Shown piece by piece: positions 17,982 to 24,819 of a DNA stretch of 64,000 nucleotides. The notes beneath the pieces were generated by a model. The model was not told where the DNA came from and ran no database searches. It saw only the letters and a list, made by a program, of their open reading frames with translations. Origin of the DNA: Nocardia nova NBRC 15556 (GTDB lineage Bacteria; Actinomycetota; Actinomycetes; Mycobacteriales; Mycobacteriaceae); NCBI RefSeq assembly GCF_001613005.1, contig NZ_BDBN01000045.1, positions 16,135-80,134 on the forward strand. Reading direction: 5' to 3'. The position numbers and the translations under genes were made by a program. Position 1 is the first letter of the stretch. Each line of letters begins with the position of its first letter.

Positions 17982-18209
17982 CGACCTTCGGGGCCGGGCG
18001 CGGGAGTATCGAGTCGGTCGCATCCCGCCGGCACCCCCGAGCACCGCCGGATCCCCGGGATGCGACCACCTCCGCCCTCTGCCCGGTCGGGGTTCCTCGC
18101 TCGGTCGATGTCCGATATGGGTTTATTCGGATGAACTTGTCGGTGGTGTGGGCAATACTGCACGGCAAGTAGCGAACCTCACATCCACATCGAACGGCAG
18201 GGGAAAAGC

Positions 18210-19214
18210 ATGCCCGACGCCATCATCGCCGAGGGTTTGGTCAAGAAGTACGGTCGGCTCGTCGCACTCGACGGGCTCGACCTAGCGGTTCCCGAGGGGA
18301 CGGTGACCGCCCTGCTCGGCCCCAACGGATCCGGGAAAACCACGACGGTCCGGGTGCTCACCACACTGCTCACCCCCGATGCCGGCCGCGCCACGGTCGC
18401 CGGTATCGATGTGCTGCGCGAACCGCAGCGGTTACGCGCCCACATCGGTGCCTCCGGTCAGTACGCGGCCGTGGATGAATATCTCACCGGCTTCGAGAAT
18501 TTGGAGATGGTGGGGAGGCTGTACCACCTGGGCATTCAGCGCAGTAAACAGCGTGCCCGGGAACTGCTCGAGCGCTTCCGGCTCAGTGAGGCGGCCGATC
18601 GGCCGGTGAAGGGCTACTCCGGCGGCATGCGGCGCCGGCTGGACCTGGCCGGAGCCCTGGTGGCGAATCCGCCGGTGCTGTTCCTCGACGAGCCGACCAC
18701 CGGGCTCGATCCACGGGCCCGGATGGACCTGTGGGATGTGATCGAGGAACTCGTCGCCGGTGGTACCAGCCTCCTGCTGACCACGCAGTACATGGAGGAG
18801 GCGGACCGGCTGGCCGACACCATCGTGGTGATCGATCACGGCTCGGTCATCGCGCGCGGCACCGCCGACGAGTTGAAAGCTACGGTCGGGGGCGATCGGA
18901 TCGAGTTGACGGTCGAGCATGTCGACGCGCTCGCCGTCGCCCAGCAGGCACTGGCCGGGCTGGCGGTCGGCGATATCCACGTCGAACCGGGGTTGCGGCG
19001 GCTCACCATTCCCGTCGACGACGGCTCGCAGGCCCTGGTCGACACCATCGAGCGGCTGTCCGCGCACCGGGTGCGCATCCAGGATGTGGGCCTGCGACGG
19101 CCCTCGCTCGACGACGTCTTCCTCACCCTGACCGGGCACGAGGCCGCCGACTCCATCGACCCGGCCGATGCCGCGCAGACCCTCGAACAAGCCACGGAAG
19201 GACAGAGCAGATGA
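18210..19214 (+). CDS. ABC exporter ATPase (DrrA-like)
   Basis: 334-residue ATP-binding subunit of a daunorubicin-resistance-type exporter. Walker A is GPNGSGKT (37-44), the signature is YSGGM (136-140), Walker B is VLFLDEP (156-162) and the switch His lies in the LLLTTQYMEEAD region. The C-terminal extension of about 100 residues (substrate- or permease-contact domain, DVFLTLTGHEA) is typical of DrrA. AGGGGAAAA precedes the ATG. The gene overlaps its permease by four bases (ATGA), so the two are coupled. Likely substrates are hydrophobic drugs or lipids; nothing here specifies which. Confidence 0.93.
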   Translation: MPDAIIAEGLVKKYGRLVALDGLDLAVPEGTVTALLGPNGSGKTTTVRVLTTLLTPDAGRATVAGIDVLREPQRLRAHIGASGQYAAVDEYLTGFENLEMVGRLYHLGIQRSKQRARELLERFRLSEAADRPVKGYSGGMRRRLDLAGALVANPPVLFLDEPTTGLDPRARMDLWDVIEELVAGGTSLLLTTQYMEEADRLADTIVVIDHGSVIARGTADELKATVGGDRIELTVEHVDALAVAQQALAGLAVGDIHVEPGLRRLTIPVDDGSQALVDTIERLSAHRVRIQDVGLRRPSLDDVFLTLTGHEAADSIDPADAAQTLEQATEGQSR

Positions 19215-20053
19215 TCACCGCCGCGGCCGACACCCGCAGACCGACCCTGGCCGAACGCGCGGCCACCGTGGCCGGGGACAGCCTGACCATTGCCAAGCGC
19301 AATGTCATCAAGATCAAACGAGTGCCCGACGTGCTGATCTTCTCGACGCTGTCGCCGATCATGTTCGTCCTGTTGTTCGCCTACATCTTCGGCTCGGCGA
19401 TCAGCGTGCAGGGCACGTCGTACCGCGAATTCCTGATCGCCGGCATCTTCGCCCAGACCTCGGTCTTCGGCGCCACGTTCACCGGTACCAGCCTGGCCGA
19501 GGATATGCAGCGCGGAATCATCGACCGGTTCCGCTCACTGCCGATGGCACCGTCGGCGGTGCTGGTCGGGCGCACCGTGGCCGATGTCGCCATCAACGTG
19601 GTGAGCCTGGTCGTGATGTCGGTGACCGGTCTGCTCGTCGGCTGGCGCATCCACGGATCCTTCCTCGAGGCCGTGCTCGCCTATGCCTTGCTGTTGCTGT
19701 TCGCCTACGCGATTTCCTGGATCATGGCCGTGGTCGGTTTGCTGGTGCGGGCGCCGGAAGTGTTCAACAACGCCAGTTTCATGGTGATCTTCCCGCTGAC
19801 CTTCATCGCCAACACCTTCGTGCCCAGCGAGGTGCTGCCGACGCCGCTGCGCGTCGTCGCGGAATGGAATCCGGTATCGGCGGTGACGCAGGCGACGCGC
19901 GATCTGTTCGGCAACACGAGTCCGACGAATCCGACGCCGGATGTGTGGTCGCTGCAGCATCCGGTGGCGACGACATTGATCTGGGTGGTGGCGATCCTGG
20001 CGATCTTCGTGCCGCTGGCGCTGCGTCAGTTCAAGCGGTCCGTCAGCCGGTGA
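19211..20053 (+). CDS. ABC-2 type permease (DrrB-like)
   Basis: 280-residue permease with six membrane helices (about 50-70, 75-98, 120-140, 150-173, 182-205, 245-266) and the ABC-2 block GIIDRFRSLPMAPSAVLVGR between helices. The start ATG overlaps the ATPase stop, and longer upstream readings of this frame are out-of-frame translations of the ATPase gene. With the DrrA-like ATPase it should form a dimeric exporter. The late block NPVSAVTQATRDLFGN before the final helix is conserved in DrrB proteins. Confidence 0.92.
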   Translation: MITAAADTRRPTLAERAATVAGDSLTIAKRNVIKIKRVPDVLIFSTLSPIMFVLLFAYIFGSAISVQGTSYREFLIAGIFAQTSVFGATFTGTSLAEDMQRGIIDRFRSLPMAPSAVLVGRTVADVAINVVSLVVMSVTGLLVGWRIHGSFLEAVLAYALLLLFAYAISWIMAVVGLLVRAPEVFNNASFMVIFPLTFIANTFVPSEVLPTPLRVVAEWNPVSAVTQATRDLFGNTSPTNPTPDVWSLQHPVATTLIWVVAILAIFVPLALRQFKRSVSR

Positions 20054-20106
20054 GCCTCTCACCTGGCGCTACTGCGGGCGGCCCGTGCCTGTGACAGCAT
20101 GGTGCC

Positions 20107-20322
20107 ATGCAGTTGGGGAGTTCCCGGAAATCCGGTCGGTTGCGTAATCGGCTCATCGCGGCGGGCGTTGCCGCCGCCGCGGGCGGTGCCGCATGGGTGG
20201 CCGCCTCGCGTCGCCCGCAGCTTCCGGAGCCGGCCGCCGAACCGCCGCGGCTGGGATATGCGGGCGGAGCGACCGCGCCCGAGACGGCGGCCTCCACCGA
20301 CGACGCGGCGCACACCGGCTAG
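20107..20322 (+). CDS. Small hypothetical protein with N-terminal hydrophobic segment
   Basis: 71 residues: a basic N-terminus (GSSRKSGRLRNR), an Ala/Gly-rich hydrophobic stretch (IAAGVAAAAGGAAWVAA, about 17-33) and a Pro/Ala-rich acidic tail. It may be a short membrane-anchored or secreted protein. Codon use has the strong G/C third-position bias of neighbouring genes. It lies in the 314-base gap before ppiA. No family is recognised and no clear ribosome site is seen. Confidence 0.5.
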   Translation: MQLGSSRKSGRLRNRLIAAGVAAAAGGAAWVAASRRPQLPEPAAEPPRLGYAGGATAPETAASTDDAAHTG

Positions 20323-20367
20323 GCGCGCCCCGCGAGTACGGACAGCCGACATGGCACGATATTCGGC

Positions 20368-20895
20368 GTGACCTCACCGAATCAGACCGCCGTGGCCGTC
20401 CTGCACACCAACCTCGGCGACATCAAGATCTCGCTCTTCGGTAACCACGCCCCGAAGACGGTGCGCAACTTCGTCGGCCTGGCCGACGGCAGCGCGGCCT
20501 ACACGACGAAGAACGCCGGCGGCGGCACCTCCGGACCGTTCTACGACGGCAGCGTATTCCACCGGGTGATCGATGGTTTCATGATTCAGGGCGGTGACCC
20601 GACGGGTACCGGCCGTGGTGGGCCGGGATACGAATTCGCCGACGAATTCCACCCCGAACTGCGCTTCGATCGTGGCTACCTGCTGGCCATGGCCAACGCC
20701 GGACCCGGCACCAACGGTTCGCAGTTCTTCATCACCGTCGGTCCGCAGCCGCACCTGAACCGTCGCCACACCATCTTCGGCGAAGTGGTGGACGCCGATT
20801 CGCGCAAGGTCGTCGACGCCATCGCGACCACCGCGACCGACCGCAACGACCGGCCGAAGGAGCCGGTCGTCATCTCGAGCATCACCCTGAGCTGA
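20368..20895 (+). CDS. ppiA: Cyclophilin-type peptidyl-prolyl cis-trans isomerase
   Basis: 175-residue cytosolic cyclophilin that speeds cis-trans isomerisation of Xaa-Pro bonds. The catalytic core is complete: FHRVIDGFMIQGGDPTGTG (active-site Arg and Gln), LLAMANAGPGTNGSQFFIT, and HLNRRHTIFGEV, in which His replaces the Trp found in cyclosporin-sensitive forms. There is no signal peptide. The start is GTG. The position matches Rv0009 of M. tuberculosis and marks the return to conserved gene order after the accessory region. The rhomboid gene follows 14 bases later and is probably cotranscribed. Confidence 0.96.
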   Translation: MTSPNQTAVAVLHTNLGDIKISLFGNHAPKTVRNFVGLADGSAAYTTKNAGGGTSGPFYDGSVFHRVIDGFMIQGGDPTGTGRGGPGYEFADEFHPELRFDRGYLLAMANAGPGTNGSQFFITVGPQPHLNRRHTIFGEVVDADSRKVVDAIATTATDRNDRPKEPVVISSITLS

Positions 20896-20909
20896 CCCAT
20901 CGGAGTTTC

Positions 20910-21779
20910 GTGAATCCGCAACCGCCCGTACCGACCTGCTACCGCCATCCCGATCGCACCACCGGACTGGCATGCACGCGGTGCGGGCGGCCGGCGTGCC
21001 CCCAATGTCTGCAACCGGCCGCCGTCGGACAGCATTGTGCGGAGTGTGTCGCGCAGGGCCGCACCGATATTCGGCCGGTACAGCCGACCGTCGGCGGTCC
21101 GTTCGCCACCGCTCGCCGCACGCCGTATGTCACCTATGCGCTGATCGCGATCAACGTCGCGGTCTTCGCCGTCACCGCGAGTCAAGCGCACAGTGTCACC
21201 GACAATCATCTGTCGCGGCTGTTCTTCGACTGGGTGCTCGCACCGCAGTGGGTTGCCCAGGGGCAGTGGATTCGGGTCCTCGGTTCCGGATTCCTGCACT
21301 ACGGGCCGCTGCATCTCGTGGTCAACATGTTCGCGCTCTACATTCTCGGCCGCGATACCGAACTCGTGCTGGGACGTTCGCGCTTCCTCGCGATCTATCT
21401 GGTGTCGCTGCTCGGTGGATCCGCGGCGGTCATGTGGCTGGCGACCGATTCCGCCACGGCCGGTGCCTCCGGCGCCATCTACGGTCTGTTCGGCGCGATG
21501 ACCGTGATTCTGCTGCGGCTGCGGCAGAGTCCGGTGCAGATGCTGGTGTTGATCGCGATCAACCTGCTCATCAGCGTGTCCCTGCCCGGCATCTCGCTGT
21601 GGGGCCACCTCGGTGGATTGGTGGCGGGCACGCTCGCCGCCGCCGGAATCCTGTTCCTGCCGGAATGGCTGCGGGCGCGCACGCGCGATTCGATCCGATG
21701 GATCGGATGGGGTGCGGTAGCCGGACTCGCCGCCCTGGCGCTCGCACTGATCGGTGCGGGTGCGGCGGTTCTCGCCTGA
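20910..21779 (+). CDS. Rhomboid intramembrane serine protease with N-terminal zinc finger
   Basis: 289 residues. The first 50 contain a B-box-like cluster of Cys/His pairs (CYRH, CTRC, CPQC, HCAEC) that should bind zinc. A six-helix rhomboid domain follows (about 70-280). The catalytic dyad is Ser187 in GASGAIYG and His233 in WGHLGG; Asn139 in HLVVNM supports the oxyanion hole. It cleaves membrane proteins within or near their helices; the substrate is unknown. The start is GTG with GGAG four to five bases upstream. It follows ppiA closely. Confidence 0.93.
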   Translation: MNPQPPVPTCYRHPDRTTGLACTRCGRPACPQCLQPAAVGQHCAECVAQGRTDIRPVQPTVGGPFATARRTPYVTYALIAINVAVFAVTASQAHSVTDNHLSRLFFDWVLAPQWVAQGQWIRVLGSGFLHYGPLHLVVNMFALYILGRDTELVLGRSRFLAIYLVSLLGGSAAVMWLATDSATAGASGAIYGLFGAMTVILLRLRQSPVQMLVLIAINLLISVSLPGISLWGHLGGLVAGTLAAAGILFLPEWLRARTRDSIRWIGWGAVAGLAALALALIGAGAAVLA

Positions 21780-21818
21780 TTCGGTGGCCGCCCGATTCGA
21801 CTGCGGCCCGCCCGGTTG

Positions 21819-22337
21819 TCAGCTGGTGCGGGGATCGGCGGGAACGAGACCGTGCACGGTCAGCACGTCCAGGACGTCCTGAGGATGGGTACCGAGGTCC
21901 CAGCGGCCGAAGATCACCAGCCGTTCCTCACCCTTGTGGTCGACATCGAGTTCCAGATTGGGGATGCTCCGGCCCAGCCGCCGGAAACCGACGACCCGTG
22001 CCCGCAGAATCTGCTCGGGTCCGTAGCTGACCGGGCCGAACAGGCCACGAACCACCAGGTGGGCCGGTTTCCCGGGCACGACGGTCAGGCGCGGGCGTTG
22101 ACGGAAGCCCAGTCCGGCCATGCACAGCAGCAGTGCCGCACCCAATCCGATCAACAGCCGACTCGGTGCGTCGGAGGCGAACGCGGCGGCCACGGCCAGC
22201 GCCACTCCGCCGAGGGTGACCGCGGCCAAGGCGGGCGCGGGGGTGGACCACTCGAGCCGGGGCGCCGACTCGGAACTGCCGAATTCCGGGCTGGATCCCG
22301 GGCGGTCGGACTCGGGGTGTTCGGGTGGTGTGCTCAC
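21819..22337 (-). CDS. PH-domain membrane protein (Rv0010c-like)
   Basis: About 172 residues: an acidic, Pro/Ser-rich N-terminus (1-25), two hydrophobic segments (about 36-52 and 58-76) and a C-terminal bacterial PH-like domain (RPRLTVVPGKPAHLVVRGL to about 150). It occupies the position of Rv0010c, downstream of crgA on the same strand. GTG at 22337 is chosen; a TTG at 22346 only three bases after GAGGAG is an alternative. The function is unknown. Two DnaA boxes lie just upstream. Confidence 0.82.
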   Translation of the reverse strand: MSTPPEHPESDRPGSSPEFGSSESAPRLEWSTPAPALAAVTLGGVALAVAAAFASDAPSRLLIGLGAALLLCMAGLGFRQRPRLTVVPGKPAHLVVRGLFGPVSYGPEQILRARVVGFRRLGRSIPNLELDVDHKGEERLVIFGRWDLGTHPQDVLDVLTVHGLVPADPRTS

Positions 22338-22358
22338 GGTCCCCAATTGCTCCTCGAG

Positions 22359-22379
22359 TTGTCCACAGAGTCATCCACA
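22359..22379. promoter_or_regulatory. Two adjacent DnaA boxes
   Basis: TTGTCCACA (22359-22367), a perfect actinobacterial DnaA box, and TCATCCACA (22371-22379), 12 bases apart start to start, lie directly before the PH-domain gene. A perfect palindrome ACACGCGTGT follows at 22394-22403. They could make this promoter respond to DnaA. Confidence 0.5.
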
Positions 22380-22411
22380 GGTGTGCATGAATCACACGCG
22401 TGTAATAAGGG

Positions 22412-22523
22412 TCAACGCCCGTGCGACAGCGCGATCAACGCCACCCGTGCGACAGCGCGATCAACGCCACCCGTGCGACAGCGCGATCAACGCCACCCGT
22501 GCGACAGCGCGATCAACGCCACC
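22412..22523. repeat. 26-bp tandem repeat made from the crgA 3' end
   Basis: Four exact-period units of GTGCGACAGCGCGATCAACG followed by CCACCC begin at 22421, 22447, 22473 and 22499, after a partial unit at 22412. The last unit ends ACC instead of ACCC and contains the crgA stop codon (TCA at 22513-22515 on this strand) and its last codons. The array therefore repeats the gene's own 3' end. It does not alternate with unique spacers. Confidence 0.93.
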
Positions 22524-22776
22524 GCATCGTCATGATCAGGCCGATCACCATCAGTCCGAAGCCGATGAGGAAGTTCCAGGCGTTCAGATCGCTCATCCAC
22601 TGGATGTGGTCGGCGCCCAGGTAATAGACCAGCAACCATGCCAGGCCGGCCAGCATGAAGCCGAGCATGATCGCCACATACCAGACCGGCGACGGACCGC
22701 CCTTCACCTTCACCGGGGTGCGGCTGGTCGGGTTGATCGTGTAGTCGGTCTTCTTGCGGACCTTCGACTTGGGCAT
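22513..22776 (-). CDS. crgA: Cell division protein CrgA
   Basis: 87-residue membrane protein: a charged N-terminus (MPKSKVRKK), then two membrane helices (about 31-51 and 64-83) and a very short C-terminal end RWR. CrgA is a divisome scaffold of actinobacteria that interacts with FtsZ, FtsQ, FtsI and other septal proteins. The place between the PH-domain gene and the glutaminase gene matches Rv0011c. Its stop codon lies inside a 26-bp tandem array, so repeat slippage would occur right at the end of this essential-type gene. Confidence 0.95.
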   Translation of the reverse strand: MPKSKVRKKTDYTINPTSRTPVKVKGGPSPVWYVAIMLGFMLAGLAWLLVYYLGADHIQWMSDLNAWNFLIGFGLMVIGLIMTMRWR

Positions 22777-22858
22777 GACGTCCTCGTATTCGGCGTGCAG
22801 GTCTGCCTAAAGGCTATCTCAGCTGCGTATCGGCGGTGGCGCCACGTACTCTCGAACC

Positions 22859-23497
22859 ATGCGTGTTCTGGTCGTCGACAATTACGACAGCTTCGTATTC
22901 AACCTGGTCCAATATCTGGGCCAGCTGGGTGCCGAGGCGACCGTCTGGCGCAACGACGACTCCCGGCTGCAGGACACCGATGCCGCGGCCGCCGATTTCG
23001 ACGGCCTGTTGATCAGCCCGGGCCCGGGCACACCGGACCGCGCCGGCGCGAGCATCGAACTGGTCCGCGCGTGCGCCCGGAACCGGACTCCGCTGCTCGG
23101 GGTGTGCCTGGGACATCAGGCGATCGGAGAGGCGTTCGGCGCGACCGTGACTCGTGCCCCCGAGCTGCTGCACGGCAAGACGAGTTCGGTCTTCCACATC
23201 GGTTCCGGGGTGCTGGCCGGGCTGCCCGACCCGTTCACCGCCACCCGCTATCACTCGCTGACCGTGCTCGAGGACACCTTGCCCGGTGATATCGAGGTGA
23301 TCGGGCGGACCGAGAGCGGGATCGTGATGGCCATGCGGCATCGCGACCTGCCGATTCACGGTGTGCAATTCCATCCCGAATCGGTGCTGACCCAGGGCGG
23401 GCACCGGATGCTGGCGAACTGGCTCGAGGTGTGCGGCGAGCGGCCGGCCGAGGGCCTGGTCGAGACGCTCGAAGCCGAGGTCGCCGCGCTGGTCTGA
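22859..23497 (+). CDS. Anthranilate/aminodeoxychorismate synthase glutaminase subunit
   Basis: 212-residue class I glutamine amidotransferase. The triad is C83 (GVCLGHQ), H172 and E174 (FHPES); the oxyanion loop is SPGPGTP (53-59). It releases ammonia from glutamine for a synthase subunit (TrpE or PabB) acting on chorismate. It matches Rv0013 (annotated trpG) by position and sequence; pabA is equally defensible, and no partner gene is nearby, so no symbol is given. It diverges from crgA. The DUF881 gene that lies between them in mycobacteria (Rv0012) is missing. Confidence 0.95.
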   Translation: MRVLVVDNYDSFVFNLVQYLGQLGAEATVWRNDDSRLQDTDAAAADFDGLLISPGPGTPDRAGASIELVRACARNRTPLLGVCLGHQAIGEAFGATVTRAPELLHGKTSSVFHIGSGVLAGLPDPFTATRYHSLTVLEDTLPGDIEVIGRTESGIVMAMRHRDLPIHGVQFHPESVLTQGGHRMLANWLEVCGERPAEGLVETLEAEVAALV

Positions 23498-23589
23498 CGG
23501 GCTCGTAGCGCCGCACGCGAAAGCCTTACCGTGACAAGGAGTTTGCGCATGCATAAGCCCGGTGCGGTCGTCGTGACCCGGCGGCGCTG

Positions 23590-24303
23590 ATGGCTCGGCC
23601 CTATGTCGTGCTGTCGGTGGCCACGAGTGTCGACGGATATATCGACGACGCCGGCCCGCAACGACTGCTGCTGTCCAATGCCGAGGATTTCGATCGCGTC
23701 GACCAGGTGCGTGCCGAGGCCGACGCCATTCTGATCGGCGCCGAGACCCTGCGGCGCGACGATCCCCGGCTGTCGCTGAGCAGTGAGCGGCGGCGCGAGG
23801 CTCGCATCGCGGCGGGAAAATCCGAATTCCCGGTGCGCGTCATCGTCACCGCGAGCGGTGAACTCGATCCCGGACAGCGGCTGTGGAAACAGGATGGGGA
23901 GCGACTGGTCTATACGACCACGGCCGGGCGCGCGCGGCTGGGCGATCGGCTCGCAGGCCGCGCCGAGGTCGTCGCCCTCGGCAACTCCGTCGATTTCGGC
24001 GCGCTGCTCGACGATCTGGGCGAGCGCGGGATCGGCCGCCTGATGGTCGAGGGCGGCGGCCGCATCCACACCGCGTTTCTCGCGGCGGATCTGGCCGACG
24101 AACTGCTGATGGCGGTCGCCCCGGTGCTGGTCGGGGACAGCGGGGCCCCGAAATTTCTGCATCCTGCCGACTTTCCCGGCGGTTCTCGGCGCAGAATGGC
24201 TTTGGTGGATATCACTCGTCTCGGCGATATCGCAGTGCTGCGTTATCTGCCGAAGCAGACACCGTCCGATGGGAGTTCGCCGACGATGGAACACTCACAG
24301 TGA
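23590..24303 (+). CDS. RibD C-terminal (reductase) domain protein
   Basis: 237-residue stand-alone RibD_C/dihydrofolate-reductase-fold protein. Family blocks are LSVATSVDGYID (8-19), ADAILIGAETLRRDDPRL (about 43-60), the NADPH-binding region with MVEGGGRIHTAFL (about 152-164) and DELLMAVAPVLVG. In riboflavin synthesis such domains reduce the ribosyl side chain of the pyrimidine intermediate. The stop overlaps the start of a deaminase gene by four bases, so the two halves of a RibD-like enzyme are encoded side by side in reversed order. Stand-alone members may also act on other pyrimidines. Confidence 0.88.
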   Translation: MARPYVVLSVATSVDGYIDDAGPQRLLLSNAEDFDRVDQVRAEADAILIGAETLRRDDPRLSLSSERRREARIAAGKSEFPVRVIVTASGELDPGQRLWKQDGERLVYTTTAGRARLGDRLAGRAEVVALGNSVDFGALLDDLGERGIGRLMVEGGGRIHTAFLAADLADELLMAVAPVLVGDSGAPKFLHPADFPGGSRRRMALVDITRLGDIAVLRYLPKQTPSDGSSPTMEHSQ

Positions 24304-24806
24304 CAACCGAATCCGATGCGTGGGAGTCGGTCGAGTCGGCCAGCCGTGTCCCCGGCCGGCCGGGGGCGCACCGATTCTGGATGCATCACGCGATCGGCCT
24401 GGCCCGGCTGTGCCCGCCGAGTGCGACCGCTTTCTCGGTCGGCGCGGTGATCGTCGGCCCGGACGGCGTGGAACTCGCGCACGGCTACTCCCGCGAGACC
24501 GACGCGAAGGTGCACGCCGAGGAATCGGCGCTGAACAAACTCGGCGCCGACCCCCGGCTCGCTCAGGCCACCATCTACAGCACGCTCGAGCCGTGTTCCA
24601 CCCGGGCCTCGGTAGGCCGCGTCCCGTGTGCCGACCGCATCCTGGCTGCCGGAATTCCGCGCGTCGTCATCGCGTGGCGGGAACCGCGCACCTTCGTGGA
24701 GAACTGCGTCGGCGTGGAGAACCTGTGCGAACACGGCGTCGAGGTGGTCGAACTTCCCGACCTGGCCGAAGAAGCCATGTCGATGAATCGCCACCTCGCG
24801 TTGTGA
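24300..24806 (+). CDS. Cytidine/deoxycytidylate-type zinc deaminase (RibD N-terminal-like)
   Basis: 168 residues starting at GTG overlapping the reductase stop (GTGA). The zinc site is complete: H72 and catalytic E74 in VHAEES, and C99 and C110 in EPCS...VPC. The MHHAIGLARLCPPSATAFSVGAVIV start and STLEPCSTRASVG are typical of riboflavin-specific pyrimidine deaminases. With the reductase before it, it would cover both RibD steps of riboflavin synthesis, or a related purine/pyrimidine modification. It converges on pknB with only 13 bases between. Confidence 0.88.
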   Translation: MTTESDAWESVESASRVPGRPGAHRFWMHHAIGLARLCPPSATAFSVGAVIVGPDGVELAHGYSRETDAKVHAEESALNKLGADPRLAQATIYSTLEPCSTRASVGRVPCADRILAAGIPRVVIAWREPRTFVENCVGVENLCEHGVEVVELPDLAEEAMSMNRHLAL

Positions 24807-24819
24807 TTACCGGCCCGGA

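Noticed and set aside
22412..22523. CRISPR array
   Set aside because: The 26-bp units are contiguous with no spacers and there are no cas genes.
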